DNA from: Streptomyces hokutonensis
Lineage (GTDB): Bacteria; Actinomycetota; Actinomycetes; Streptomycetales; Streptomycetaceae
NCBI RefSeq assembly: GCF_000376565.1
Contig: NZ_BARG01000027.1
Location: 62,001 to 126,000, forward strand
Length of the DNA stretch: 64,000 nucleotides
Direction of reading: 5' to 3'
Every line of letters begins with the position of its first letter. The first letter of the stretch is position 1. The position numbers and the translations under genes are program-made. Shown here in pieces: positions 41,472-49,589 of this stretch. Below the pieces are notes generated by a model. The model had not been told where the DNA came from and searched no databases. It saw only the letters and a program-made list of their open reading frames with translations.

Positions 41472-43060
41472 CAGCTGCCCTCGGTGGCCAGTGCGGGCGC
41501 CACGGCCGACGCTCCGGGGCCGGTGATCGGCGGCACCGGTACCTCGACCGTGCGGGCCAGCCGCGCCCCCTCCGGCCCGTACACCGCGCGGGGTTCGGGG
41601 AACAGCCGGAGCAGCGACAGGAACAGCACGGCGGCCACGGCCAGCGACAGCGGCAGGCTGATGTCGACGCCGTTGGCCAGGTCGCCGAGCGGGCCGACGA
41701 ACTGTCCCGGGATGTTGGTGAACAGCACACCCACCACGGCGGCCACCCACCAGGCGGTCATGCCGCGCCAGTTCCAGCCGTGCGCGAACCAGTAACGCCC
41801 GCCGCGCTGACGGCGGTTGAAGACCTGGAGCGCGTCCGGGTCGTACCAGCCGCGCCGGGTGTAGAAGCCCAGCATCATCACGACCATCCACGGCGTGGTG
41901 CACGTGATGATCATCGTGGCGAAGGTGGAGATCGACTGCACGAGGTCGAGGCCGAAGCGCCCGATGAAGATGAACGCGATGGACAGCACGCCGACCAGCA
42001 GCGTCGCCTGCACCCGCGACAGCCGGGGGAACACCGACGAGAAGTCGAGTCCGGTTCCGTAGAGCGAGGTCGTGCCCGTCGACATGCCGCCGATCAGGGC
42101 CAGCAGGCACACCGGCAGGAAGAACCAGCTCGGCGAGATCGCGAGCAGTCCGCCCACGAAGTCGGGGGCGGACGGGTCGACGTACTTGGGGGCCTTCGTG
42201 GCGATGATGCTCGCGGTCGCCAGACCGAAGACGAACGGCAGCAGCGTCGCGATCTGGGACAGGAACGCGGCACCGATCACCTTGCGGCGCGGGGTGTTAG
42301 CCGGGATGTAGCGCGACCAGTCGCCGAGGAACGCGCCGAACGACACCGGGTTGGAGAGCACGATCAGCGCCGCGCCGATGAACGACGGCCAGAACAGCGA
42401 CTGGGTCGCCGCGTCCGCCGAGGACGTGAAGACTCCGGCGTACGACGGGTCGAAGTCACCGGCGAACGCGATCGCGCCGAGCAGGAACAGGACCGTCGCG
42501 GACGTTACGGCGATCTTGTTGACGAACAGCATGAACCGGAAGCCGTAGACACAGACCGCGAGGACCAGTCCGGCGAACAGCGCGTAGGCGACGACGTACG
42601 ACAGCGTGCTCTGCTCCAGGCCGAACAGCCGGTGCGCGCCGCCGACCAGGGCGTCGCCGGAGCTCCACACCGAGATGGAGAAGAACGCGACGGCGGTGAG
42701 CAGGGAGAGGAACGAGCCGACGACCCGGCCGTGCACGCCCAGGTGCGCGGAGGAGGCGACCGCGTTGTTCGTGCCGTTGACCGGGCCGAACACCGCCATC
42801 GGGCACAGGATCAGGGCGCCTACGACGACTCCGAGGAGCGTGGCCGCGAGGCCCTGCCAGAAGGAGAGGCCGAACAGGATGGGGAAGGCGCCGAGGACGC
42901 AGGTGGAGAAGGTGTTGGCGCCACCGAACGCGACCCGGAACAGGTCGAGCGGGGTGGCGGTGCGGTCCGCGTCGGGGATGCGCTCCACGCCGTAGGTCTC
43001 GACCTCGGTCAGGGACTGGCTCGGCGCGGCGGGGGAGGGGGCGGGCTGCTGCGAGGACAA
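41471..43060 (-). CDS. NCS1-family permease (purine/cytosine/allantoin/hydantoin type)
   Basis: A 529-residue permease with 12 hydrophobic segments and a cytosolic N-tail with 'TYGVERIPDADRTATPLDLF' (about 22-41). The NCS1 signature is visible: 'FGPVNGTNN' in helix 3, 'SNPVSFGAFLGDWSRYIP' between helices 6 and 7, and 'GMSTGTTSLYGTG' in helix 8. These proteins import nucleobases, allantoin or hydantoins with Na+ or H+. The start is a TTG with TGGAG 5 nt upstream; the in-frame upstream GTG lacks a site. It is the first gene of an operon with the cyclase-family hydrolase. Confidence 0.9.
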   Translation of the reverse strand: MSSQQPAPSPAAPSQSLTEVETYGVERIPDADRTATPLDLFRVAFGGANTFSTCVLGAFPILFGLSFWQGLAATLLGVVVGALILCPMAVFGPVNGTNNAVASSAHLGVHGRVVGSFLSLLTAVAFFSISVWSSGDALVGGAHRLFGLEQSTLSYVVAYALFAGLVLAVCVYGFRFMLFVNKIAVTSATVLFLLGAIAFAGDFDPSYAGVFTSSADAATQSLFWPSFIGAALIVLSNPVSFGAFLGDWSRYIPANTPRRKVIGAAFLSQIATLLPFVFGLATASIIATKAPKYVDPSAPDFVGGLLAISPSWFFLPVCLLALIGGMSTGTTSLYGTGLDFSSVFPRLSRVQATLLVGVLSIAFIFIGRFGLDLVQSISTFATMIITCTTPWMVVMMLGFYTRRGWYDPDALQVFNRRQRGGRYWFAHGWNWRGMTAWWVAAVVGVLFTNIPGQFVGPLGDLANGVDISLPLSLAVAAVLFLSLLRLFPEPRAVYGPEGARLARTVEVPVPPITGPGASAVAPALATEGS

Positions 43061-43235
43061 GGGGGCTCCAGCGGGGGACGGCGGTGGAGCGCGGGGTGGC
43101 GCGGTGGCGGTGGGACGGCGGTTCACGCGCGCGGGGTGGGCGGGGTGAGCGGATGCCGTCCTCAGGGTGTCCGCCGACGCTACGGTCGGCCGCGATACCC
43201 GCGCCAGAGGACGGTTCATCCATCTTCCGTGCCGT

Positions 43236-43256
43236 GGGTGGAGGAATCGTCCACCC
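43236..43256 (-). terminator. Hairpin behind the 43.3-kb gene
   Basis: GGGTGGA / TCCACCC, 7-nt loop, 13 nt downstream of the hypothetical gene on the minus strand. Confidence 0.45.
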
Positions 43257-43269
43257 TCGGACCCTGATG

Positions 43270-43821
43270 TCACTCGCTGTCGGTCGGGGTGTTCTCCGGT
43301 TCGGTGTCGGGGCCCTGGGCGCGGACCCGCTGGACGTGTTCGAGGGAGTCGCGCAGTTCGGTGAGCCAGTCGTCGGTGTGGCGCTGGACGAGGCGCACGC
43401 ACCAGGCGAGGGCGTCGCTGCGGCTGCGGGCCACGCCGGCGGCGATGAGGGTGTCGAGCACCTGGCGCTCGGGCTGGCGCAGCCGGGTCATGACGGGTGC
43501 GGAGATGTGGGTGAACAGGGAGCGTTCCCCGGCGCACTCGACACCCCACGAGACCTTCCTGCGGAACCGGTGCTCGGCCTCGCGGGCGACCGCGATCCGG
43601 GTCTCCCGGGTGCGCTCGCGGAACTCCTGGACGCGGCCCTGGACCGCCGCCTCCTTCTCGGCGCCCGAGACGCCCTCGGCGAGCCGTGGCGCGGGGATGC
43701 GGCCGATGACCGTGACCTCCTCGCGGTCGACCGTGACCTCGACCAGCTCCTCGAAGAGGTCGTCGGGCAGACGACCGGTGAACCAGCCGCGAAGCTTTTC
43801 CTGCTGCTCTGTCGTAATCAT
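43270..43821 (-). CDS. Hypothetical protein with ribbon-helix-helix-like segment
   Basis: I do not recognise a family. The 183-residue, highly charged cytoplasmic protein has an N-terminal segment (MITTEQQEKLRGWFTGRLP), a middle Arg/Glu helix (FRERTRETRIAVAREAEHRF) that may be a coiled coil, and near residue 130-160 a 'VLDTLIAAGVARSRSDALAWC' stretch that looks like the helices of an RHH domain. Similar proteins occur in many Streptomyces. No ribosome site is clear; ATG at the MITTEQ position or 24 bp upstream is possible. An inverted repeat overlaps the start region. It may be a DNA-binding regulator. Confidence 0.65.
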   Translation of the reverse strand: MITTEQQEKLRGWFTGRLPDDLFEELVEVTVDREEVTVIGRIPAPRLAEGVSGAEKEAAVQGRVQEFRERTRETRIAVAREAEHRFRRKVSWGVECAGERSLFTHISAPVMTRLRQPERQVLDTLIAAGVARSRSDALAWCVRLVQRHTDDWLTELRDSLEHVQRVRAQGPDTEPENTPTDSE

Positions 43822-43835
43822 GTAATGACGATTAC
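43814..43835. promoter_or_regulatory. Inverted repeat over the start of the 43.3-kb gene
   Basis: GTAATC and its complement GATTAC flank a 10-bp spacer that itself contains a further GTAAT. It overlaps the predicted start codon, so it could mediate autoregulation by the RHH-like product. If the upstream start is used, it would lie in coding sequence. Confidence 0.3.
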
Positions 43836-44180
43836 TCGCGACCATCGCGAACGCAAGGGGCTGCGGGGGAGTGCGCCGAGAGCTGAAGCGGAATGTTTCG
43901 GGACTGTTTCAGGACGATTGGCGAGGGCGGGTAAACCGGCCAACCGGCCCGATTCGGCGCTCGCGAAGCCCATGGTTCCGGGGTTCGCGCGTTCGAATTC
44001 TGTGACTTCACGCCACTGATTCAACACGCAAGGTTACTGAAACCTGTGGGTCGGATGTGTGTTCCCGCGGCGGACTCGGCAGAGTGGCGCCCGCCGGTTC
44101 GGCACCGACCGAGCGGGACCGGCATCTCTTCGAACCGATCCGTTCGTGATCGGTTCGTATCGAGCGGAAGGATGCACACA
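43822..44180. other. Intergenic region before the SSI gene
   Basis: About 360 bp between divergent genes. Contains an AdpA-like site on the minus strand and otherwise no gene that I can support. Confidence 0.6.
44006..44015 (-). promoter_or_regulatory. AdpA-like binding site upstream of the SSI gene
   Basis: TGGCGTGAAG matches the AdpA consensus TGGCSNGWWY at 9 of 10 positions. AdpA is known to control SSI-type inhibitor genes in Streptomyces. The site lies about 165 bp before the start, which is acceptable for AdpA. Confidence 0.4.
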
Positions 44181-44618
44181 ATGCGGAACACCGCGCGCTG
44201 GGCAGCGACTCTGGGCCTGACGGCCACCGCCGTCTGCGGGCCCCTCACCGGGACCGCCCTCGCGGCCCACGGCACCGGCCCGTCCGCGCTCTACGCCCCG
44301 TCGGCCCTCGTGCTGACCATGGGCCACGGGGACGACGCCGCCCTCGCGACACCGGAACGCGCAGTGACCCTCACCTGCGCGCCCACCTCCTCCGGCACCC
44401 ACCCGTCCGCTGCTGCGGCCTGCGCCGAACTGCGCGGAATCGGGGGCGACTTCGACGCCCTGGCGGCCCGGAGCGATGTGCTCTGCAACAAGCTCTACCG
44501 TCCCGTCGTCGTCACCGTCGAGGGTGTCTGGCAGGGCAAGCGCGTCTCCTACGAGCGCGTCTTCTCCAACGAGTGCGTGAAGGACTCCTACGGGTACGGA
44601 GGTGTCTTCACGTTCTGA
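44181..44618 (+). CDS. Subtilisin-inhibitor family (SSI) secreted protease inhibitor
   Basis: A 145-residue preprotein with a Sec signal ([18 protein letters not shown]..., Ala-Leu-Ala-Ala near residue 29) and an SSI domain with four Cys (in LTCAP, AACAEL, VLCNKL and NECVKD) that form two disulfides. The reactive site aligns with SSI Met73-Val74 and reads Cys102-Asn-Lys104-Leu105-Tyr-Arg-Pro, so P1 is Lys, which points to trypsin-like targets. '[20 protein letters not shown]' is the family's signature stretch. The ATG has GGAAGG 9 nt upstream. A terminator hairpin overlaps the stop region. Confidence 0.95.
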   Translation: MRNTARWAATLGLTATAVCGPLTGTALAAHGTGPSALYAPSALVLTMGHGDDAALATPERAVTLTCAPTSSGTHPSAAAACAELRGIGGDFDALAARSDVLCNKLYRPVVVTVEGVWQGKRVSYERVFSNECVKDSYGYGGVFTF

Positions 44619-44640
44619 GAGACCGGGGTCGCACGGTCTC
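44619..44640 (+). terminator. Hairpin after the SSI gene
   Basis: GAGACCG / CGGTCTC, 8-nt loop, directly after the stop codon. Confidence 0.6.
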
Positions 44641-44756
44641 CGTGAGCATCAGGAAGGGTCCGTAGCTGGGGAGTGCGCACCCCTGTCGCGGAGTGCAGCG
44701 ATCCCGCACCAGGGGTCGGCCGGGCGGTGTGGGGTCGCCCGAGCCGGCCCCTGCTT

Positions 44757-45134
44757 TCATTGCGGCTTCTCCGTCTCGGAGGGCATGGCGCGCAGCGGCG
44801 GAAAGCGGCCGAGCAGACCCGAGGCGCGCAACAGCCGGTCGATGCGCGGCCCGTCGGAGACGATCCGCAGCCGCCCGCCGCGTTCCCTCGCCCGTCCCTC
44901 GGCCCGGCACAGGACGCGCAGCCCCGAACAGTCCAGGAACTCGACGGGCCGCAGATCCACCAGTACGTCGGGCTCCGCGACCGCCGTCGCGGCGTCCAGG
45001 TGCTCGACGACCAGACCGGCGGTCGCCATGTCGATCTCCCCCGAGACCTCGACCACCGTGAAGGGGCCGTACGACCGCGTGAGGGCGCAGGAGTTGGCCG
45101 CGGGACTGTCGCGTTCGTCCGCTTCCGCTGTCAT
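44757..45134 (-). CDS. STAS-domain anti-sigma factor antagonist
   Basis: A 125-residue SpoIIAA-like protein. 'FTVVEVSGEIDMATAG' (about 25-40) and the phospho-acceptor block FLDCSGLRVL with Ser70 are intact. In the partner-switching model, the unphosphorylated form binds an anti-sigma kinase and frees the sigma factor; PP2C phosphatases such as those elsewhere in this window would reactivate it. No anti-sigma or sigma gene adjoins it. GGAG precedes the ATG. It lies downstream of, and convergent with, the SSI gene. Confidence 0.92.
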   Translation of the reverse strand: MTAEADERDSPAANSCALTRSYGPFTVVEVSGEIDMATAGLVVEHLDAATAVAEPDVLVDLRPVEFLDCSGLRVLCRAEGRARERGGRLRIVSDGPRIDRLLRASGLLGRFPPLRAMPSETEKPQ

Positions 45135-45225
45135 GGCCGCTCCACCTCGGCACGGGGCGCATTCGGTCTCGGTAGTTACCCCGGAGAGGCCCTCAGCATC
45201 CATGACACGCCGCCCGCAAGATCTG

Positions 45226-45245
45226 GTTCACTCGACATGGTGAAC
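45226..45245. promoter_or_regulatory. Inverted repeat upstream of the STAS gene
   Basis: GTTCAC and GTGAAC flank an 8-bp spacer about 90 bp before the STAS start. It could be an operator or a weak terminator of the preceding gene. Confidence 0.25.
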
Positions 45246-45270
45246 TTCGGTCGAAAAGGTTGACTTTCTG

Positions 45271-45777
45271 TCAGTAGGCGGCCGAGTCGGGGTCCCAAGG
45301 CCGCAATCGCGGCCACCATCCGGGCACCGCCTCGCGATAACGGTCGTACTCGGCGCCGAATCTGCGCCCCAGGTCGGGCTCCTCGTACCAGCGCGCGAAC
45401 GCCCACATCAACAGCCCCGCGCAGCCGCCGTACACGAACAGCACAGGTCGTGCGAGCAGCAGGGCCTGGCCGGCGATCGTCGCGTCCACCGCCACGTACA
45501 TCGGGTTGCGGACGTAGCGGTAGAGGCCGCCCACGACCAGCCGCTCCGTCGGCGCGACCGGTGCCGGAGTGCCGAGCCCCTCGGTCACGAACCGTGCGAA
45601 GGCCATGAGCAGTACGGCCGCGCCGGCCGCGAGCGGTACGAGGCCCAGCAGCCGTAGCGGCTGCCACCAGTCGCCGGCCCGCCACCCGGTCAGCCACCAC
45701 GGCAGCGCGACGGCCACGGTGCCCGGGGCTAGCGCCAGGAAGAGCGAACTGCCGTAGGCGGCCGCCGATTTACGCAT
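45271..45777 (-). CDS. Isoprenylcysteine methyltransferase-like membrane protein
   Basis: A 168-residue integral membrane protein with four to five hydrophobic segments and the ICMT/PEMT signature: 'LVVGGLYRYVRNPMYVA' (about residues 81-97, RNPMY core) and the distal 'EEPDLGRRFGAEYDRYREAVPGWWP' (E...Y-x2-Y...P). Family members methylate isoprenylated cysteines or phospholipid head groups with SAM; bacterial ones of this length are mostly uncharacterised. A GGTGGCGG stretch precedes the ATG. It lies on the same strand behind the MFS exporter gene but with a 104-bp gap. Confidence 0.85.
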   Translation of the reverse strand: MRKSAAAYGSSLFLALAPGTVAVALPWWLTGWRAGDWWQPLRLLGLVPLAAGAAVLLMAFARFVTEGLGTPAPVAPTERLVVGGLYRYVRNPMYVAVDATIAGQALLLARPVLFVYGGCAGLLMWAFARWYEEPDLGRRFGAEYDRYREAVPGWWPRLRPWDPDSAAY

Positions 45778-45881
45778 ACCGCCACCATCCCGCCGAAGCG
45801 GAGCCGAAGAGAAGAGGGGCCGCCGTCTCCCTGCGGACGGCGACCCCTCGGTCCTTGCGGCTCACCTCTCGGCGGAGCCGA

Positions 45882-47384
45882 TCACATGTGGACGACCGGT
45901 GCGGCGTCCGCGTCCTGGTGCGGAACCCCGCGGCGGTAGAGCGCGAGCGCGATCAGCGTGCCCGCGCCGAACAGGCCCGCCGACCACCAGAACGCGGTGG
46001 TGTAGCTCTCGATCGTGGCCTGCGCCTGGACCAGCTTGCTGGTCGCGTCCTTCCCGGCCAGGTAGTCCGTCGCGGCGCTCGCGGCCAGCGTGTTCAGCAG
46101 CGCCGTACCGATCGAACCGCCCACCTGCTGCATGGCGTTGACCGTCGCCGAGGCGACGCCCGCGTCCTCGGCGGCCACACCGCCCGTGGCGAGCTGCATC
46201 GCCGGCGGCATCACCATGCCGAGGCCCGCGCCGATCACGATCAGCTGAGGCAGCACGTGGGTCGCGTAGGACGAGCCGACCCCGATGCCGGTCAGCCAGG
46301 CCATGCCGACCATGGCGATGGCGAAGCCCAGCGGGATGACGACCTTCGGGCCCAGGCGTGGCACGAGGACCGTGGTGCCCACCTGTGCCATCACCATCAG
46401 CGCGCCGATCATCGGCAGGAACGCGACACCGGTCTTGGTGGGGCTGAAGCCCAGGTTCAGCTGGAGGTAGTAGGTGAGGAAGAGGAACACACCGAACATG
46501 CCCGCACCGGTGATCAGCACGGCGAGGAACGAGGCGCCCCGGTTGCGGTCGAGCAGGATGCGCAGCGGCAGCAGCGGGTGCTCGGCGCGGTTCTGCCACC
46601 AGACGAAGGCCGCCAGCAGGACGACACCCACGATCAGGAAGCCCCAGGTCTGCGGCGAACTCCAGTCGTGCGTCTCGGCGTTGGAGAAGCCGTAGACGAG
46701 GGAGAACAGACCGCCCGCGACCAGTACCGTGCCGGGCACGTCCAGCTTGGAGCCCGCCGCGTCGCGGTGGTTGGAGAGCAGCATCCAGCCGCCCGCGAAG
46801 GCGACGAAGGCGATGGCGACATTGACGTAGAGCGTCCAGCGCCAGTCGAAGGCGTCGGTCAGCACACCGCCGAGCAGCAGGCCCACCGCACCGCCGGCGC
46901 CCGCGATGGCGCCGTACACGCTGAAGGCCCGGGCGCGCTCACGGGCGTCCGTGAACGTCGTGTTCAGCAGGGAGAGGGCGGCCGGTGCGAGCAGCGCGCC
47001 CGCGACACCCTGGAGGGCGCGTGCGGTGACCAGCATGCCGAAGCTGTTGGCGGCACCGCCGAGGGCGGAGGCGCCGGCGAATCCGACGACGCCGACGAGG
47101 AAGGCGGTCTTGCGGCCGAAGAGGTCGGCGATCCGGCCGCCGAGCAGGAGCAGGGAGGCGAACGCCAGGGCGTACGCGGTGACGATCCACTGCCGGTTGC
47201 CGTCGGAGAAGCCGAGGTCCTTCTGGGCCGACGGCAGGGCGATGTTCACGATGGTGGCGTCGAGGACGACCATCAGCTGAGCCACGGCGACGATCGCGAG
47301 GATCCACCACCGCTTCGAGGAGGACGCGGGCTGCGCCTCCGTGACACCCGACTGGGTGTCTTCGGTCAGTGTCTTCTGGGACAT
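45882..47384 (-). CDS. MFS drug:H+ antiporter (DHA2 type, 14 TM)
   Basis: A 500-residue exporter. DHA2 motif D1 is VLDATIVNIALP (about 40-51), motif A GGRIADLFGRK (about 80-90), motif C near 'GAGGAVGLLLGG' (about 147-158). TM pattern fits 14 helices. It probably exports an antibiotic or another hydrophobic compound that is sensed by the linked TetR protein. CTGGAG precedes the ATG. It is divergent from an alpha/beta hydrolase, with a 124-bp gap that carries strong palindromes. Confidence 0.94.
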   Translation of the reverse strand: MSQKTLTEDTQSGVTEAQPASSSKRWWILAIVAVAQLMVVLDATIVNIALPSAQKDLGFSDGNRQWIVTAYALAFASLLLLGGRIADLFGRKTAFLVGVVGFAGASALGGAANSFGMLVTARALQGVAGALLAPAALSLLNTTFTDARERARAFSVYGAIAGAGGAVGLLLGGVLTDAFDWRWTLYVNVAIAFVAFAGGWMLLSNHRDAAGSKLDVPGTVLVAGGLFSLVYGFSNAETHDWSSPQTWGFLIVGVVLLAAFVWWQNRAEHPLLPLRILLDRNRGASFLAVLITGAGMFGVFLFLTYYLQLNLGFSPTKTGVAFLPMIGALMVMAQVGTTVLVPRLGPKVVIPLGFAIAMVGMAWLTGIGVGSSYATHVLPQLIVIGAGLGMVMPPAMQLATGGVAAEDAGVASATVNAMQQVGGSIGTALLNTLAASAATDYLAGKDATSKLVQAQATIESYTTAFWWSAGLFGAGTLIALALYRRGVPHQDADAAPVVHM

Positions 47385-47413
47385 CGGGAACCACTCCAGG
47401 GAAGTCGTTCGGG

Positions 47414-47431
47414 GTTTACCAAAACGTAAAC
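47414..47431. promoter_or_regulatory. Inverted repeat 1 in the MFS/hydrolase gap
   Basis: GTTTAC / GTAAAC with a 6-bp spacer; it lies near the MFS start. It is a weaker candidate than the two palindromes next to it. Confidence 0.35.
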
Positions 47432-47444
47432 GAAACGGTTTCGT
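47430..47444. promoter_or_regulatory. Palindrome 2 in the MFS/hydrolase gap
   Basis: ACGAAAC-G-GTTTCGT is a perfect 15-bp palindrome with a single central base. It shares the CGAAAC core with palindrome 3. Confidence 0.65.
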
Positions 47445-47467
47445 ACACATCGACACTAGAGCACTTT

Positions 47468-47491
47468 CAGCGAAACGGCAACGTTTCGCTG
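47468..47491. promoter_or_regulatory. Palindrome 3 in the MFS/hydrolase gap
   Basis: CAGCGAAACG and CGTTTCGCTG are perfect 10-bp arms around GCAA. The site lies 18 bp before the hydrolase start, where a repressor would cover the transcript start. It is a likely TetR operator. Confidence 0.7.
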
Positions 47492-47508
47492 GGGACGGGG
47501 ATCCGGGC

Positions 47509-48351
47509 ATGCGCAAGGGCAGGTTCGAGGCCGACGGGGCCGGGCTGTACTACGAGGTGCGCGGCAGCGGCCCGGCGCTGTTGATGATCAGCGGGGCCGG
47601 GGGAGACGCCGGCTACTACGACGGCGTCGCGGAGATCCTTTCCGACGCATTCATGGTGATCTCCTACGACCGGCGCGGCAACTCGCGCAGCACCGGCCGG
47701 TCCGCGGCACCGATGGACCTCGCCGTCCAGGCCGCCGACGCCCGCGCGCTCATCGACGGGCCGGCCGGCGGGCGGGCGCTGGTGTTCGGCAACAGCGGGG
47801 GCGCGATCATCGGACTCACGCTGGCCGCACTGCACCCGGAGGTGATGACGGGCCTGATCGCCCATGAGCCGCCCGCCGTGAACGTCCTGCCCGACGGCGA
47901 CCCCGGGCGCGGCTTCTTCGCCGAACTCGCCGCGCTGTACGCGCAGGGCGGGGCACCGGCGGCGGGACGCCGGTTCGCCGAGACCACCCGCGGCGAGGGC
48001 ACGTACCGCTGGCCCGATGACCTCTGGAAGCGGTTCCTGGGAAACCAGGACCACCTCTTCGGCACGGAGTGGTCCGGCTTCGCCGGCTTCCGGCCCGACG
48101 AGACCGCCCTCAAGTCGGCCCCGTTTCCCATCGTGTTGGGCGCGGGAGCCGAGGACCGGGGCACGTACTACGCCCGCCCGTCGATCGAGATCGCCCGTCG
48201 GATCGGGGCGCCGTGGGCCGAATTCCCCGGCATCCACATGGAGTTCCTGCGCCACCCGGCCCGATTCGCGGCGGCGCTAAGGGTGTTGGCGACACAGCTG
48301 CACAGCCGCGACGGCGACGTCCCCGCGCTCTGGAAGGGCGCGGCTCAGTGA
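47509..48351 (+). CDS. Alpha/beta hydrolase in the MFS/TetR module
   Basis: A 280-residue hydrolase. The HGxG-equivalent loop (LMISGAGGDAGYY, about 26-38), an acid/strand block (ISYDRRGNSRSTG), the nucleophile elbow GNSGG (about 92-96) and a C-terminal His (GIHMEFLRHP, about 243-252) are visible. It resembles the esterase/epoxide-hydrolase-like enzymes that degrade small esters or drugs. GGGGA lies 7 nt before the ATG. Palindrome 3 overlaps its promoter. Its 3' end overlaps the convergent TetR gene by 7 bp. It may inactivate the compound that the pump exports. Confidence 0.9.
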   Translation: MRKGRFEADGAGLYYEVRGSGPALLMISGAGGDAGYYDGVAEILSDAFMVISYDRRGNSRSTGRSAAPMDLAVQAADARALIDGPAGGRALVFGNSGGAIIGLTLAALHPEVMTGLIAHEPPAVNVLPDGDPGRGFFAELAALYAQGGAPAAGRRFAETTRGEGTYRWPDDLWKRFLGNQDHLFGTEWSGFAGFRPDETALKSAPFPIVLGAGAEDRGTYYARPSIEIARRIGAPWAEFPGIHMEFLRHPARFAAALRVLATQLHSRDGDVPALWKGAAQ

Positions 48352-49022
48352 GACCCGAGCAGCTCCGCGACCAACAGCCGCCGCAGCCACGCCTGGTAGG
48401 CCTCCCGCGTCCAACCCCGGTGTCTGCGCAGGAGTTGATGCATGTGCGGTGACGCGAGCGCGTAGAGCGTGTCGGCGGCGGTGCGCGCGTCGAGGCCCGC
48501 ACGCAGGGCTCCGCGCTCCTCAAGTGCCGTGGTCAGGGCCAGATGTACGCCGTACGTCGCCTCGGCACCGGCGTCCGCCGAGGCCCGCATGTCCGGGTCG
48601 GCGCCCGCCGCCTCGACGGTCACCATGATCAAGTCACCGGCGCGTTCCAGCAGTTCGGTGAGCTGGTCGACGCTGCGGCCGATCGCGCGCCCGGGGTCGG
48701 GCTCGTCCCGGATCTCCAGGGTCTCGGGGCGGTCCGGCACGGCGACCGGCTCCTCGTCACCGGCGATCGCGACACCCAGGGTGTGCCCGAACAGGGCCGC
48801 CTTGGTCGGGAACGCGTCGTACAGCGTGCGCTCACCGACCCCGGCCAGCGCCGCCACCTCCTTCATGCGCGTGCCCGTGAACCCCTTCTCCGTGAACAGC
48901 CGGGAGGCCGCCTCCCGGATGCGGGCGCGGGTCGCCGCGGCGGTCTCGGCGCGCTTGGCCGAGCGGTAGGGCCGCTTCCGGTCGCTGTTCCGGTTGCTCT
49001 TCTGGTTGACGGGTTCGGGCAT
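48345..49022 (-). CDS. TetR-family regulator of the MFS/hydrolase module
   Basis: A 225-residue regulator with a basic N-tail, the TetR helix-turn-helix (REAASRLFTEKGFTGTRMKEVAALAGVGERTLYDAFPTK; core TRMKEVAALAGVGERTLYDAF) at about residues 35-75, and a ~150-residue ligand-binding domain. No purine-rich ribosome site precedes the ATG. It is the only regulator next to the pump/hydrolase pair, so it probably binds the CGAAAC palindromes in that gap. A different palindrome (49048-49062) lies upstream of its own gene and of the divergent VOC gene. Confidence 0.92.
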   Translation of the reverse strand: MPEPVNQKSNRNSDRKRPYRSAKRAETAAATRARIREAASRLFTEKGFTGTRMKEVAALAGVGERTLYDAFPTKAALFGHTLGVAIAGDEEPVAVPDRPETLEIRDEPDPGRAIGRSVDQLTELLERAGDLIMVTVEAAGADPDMRASADAGAEATYGVHLALTTALEERGALRAGLDARTAADTLYALASPHMHQLLRRHRGWTREAYQAWLRRLLVAELLGSH

Positions 49023-49047
49023 GGGGAGGAGTCTAGAAGGAAATCGT

Positions 49048-49062
49048 CGCAGTGGCACTGCG
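49048..49062. promoter_or_regulatory. Palindrome between the TetR and VOC genes
   Basis: CGCAGTG-G-CACTGCG is a perfect 15-bp palindrome 25 bp before the TetR start and 37 bp before the VOC start. It could serve either gene. Confidence 0.5.
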
Positions 49063-49098
49063 GTTAAATCAATGAAGGCGATGAGGAGTGTGGGTGTC

Positions 49099-49539
49099 AT
49101 GCCGGAGCTCGCCGGAATCCACCATGTGAAGCTGCCCGTCACCGATCTCGACCGCTCGCGCGACTGGTACGGCCGCGTCCTCGGCTTCAAGGTCACGCAC
49201 GAGTTCCCGGACGCGGAGGACGGCGTCGTGCGCGGAGTGGCGGGGGAGGTGCCGGGTCTCGGCGACTCGATGCTCTGCCTGCGGGTCAACTCCCAGGCCG
49301 CGCAAGGGTGTCAGGGCTTCGACCCGGTCAGCTTCGCGGTCCGGGACCGCGCCGACGTCGAGGCCTGGGCGGCCCACCTCGACACCCTCGGCGTCCCGCA
49401 CTCGCCGGTGATCGAGGCCTCGATCGGCTGGCTGCTGGTGTTCAACGACCCCGATGGCCTCGATCTGCACCTGTACAGCTGGGCGGCGCACGGGGTGGAT
49501 CACGAGGGCATCCCCGGGTACGGCCGCCCGGTTTCCTGA
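49099..49539 (+). CDS. VOC-fold (glyoxalase-like) protein
   Basis: A 146-residue VOC protein: 'GIHHVKLPVTDLDRSRDWYGRVLGF' opens the first module (about residues 6-30), and 'WLLVFNDPDGLDLHLYSW' closes the second (about 112-129), with the terminal Asp/Glu-x-Leu pattern. Histidine at position 9 and the distal acidic residue fit a metal site, as in fosfomycin- and glyoxalase-type enzymes. The start was set behind GAGGAG at about 10 nt. It is divergent from the TetR gene and may be a third target of a resistance module. Confidence 0.85.
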   Translation: MPELAGIHHVKLPVTDLDRSRDWYGRVLGFKVTHEFPDAEDGVVRGVAGEVPGLGDSMLCLRVNSQAAQGCQGFDPVSFAVRDRADVEAWAAHLDTLGVPHSPVIEASIGWLLVFNDPDGLDLHLYSWAAHGVDHEGIPGYGRPVS

Positions 49540-49589
49540 ATACTGCGCATTCCTTGACCGGTATATAACCAGGGAGGCATATTGGACCC

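Noticed and set aside
49560-49575. Operator for the ArsR gene around GGTATATAACC
   Set aside because: The inverted repeat has only three matching outer bases per arm, too weak to claim.
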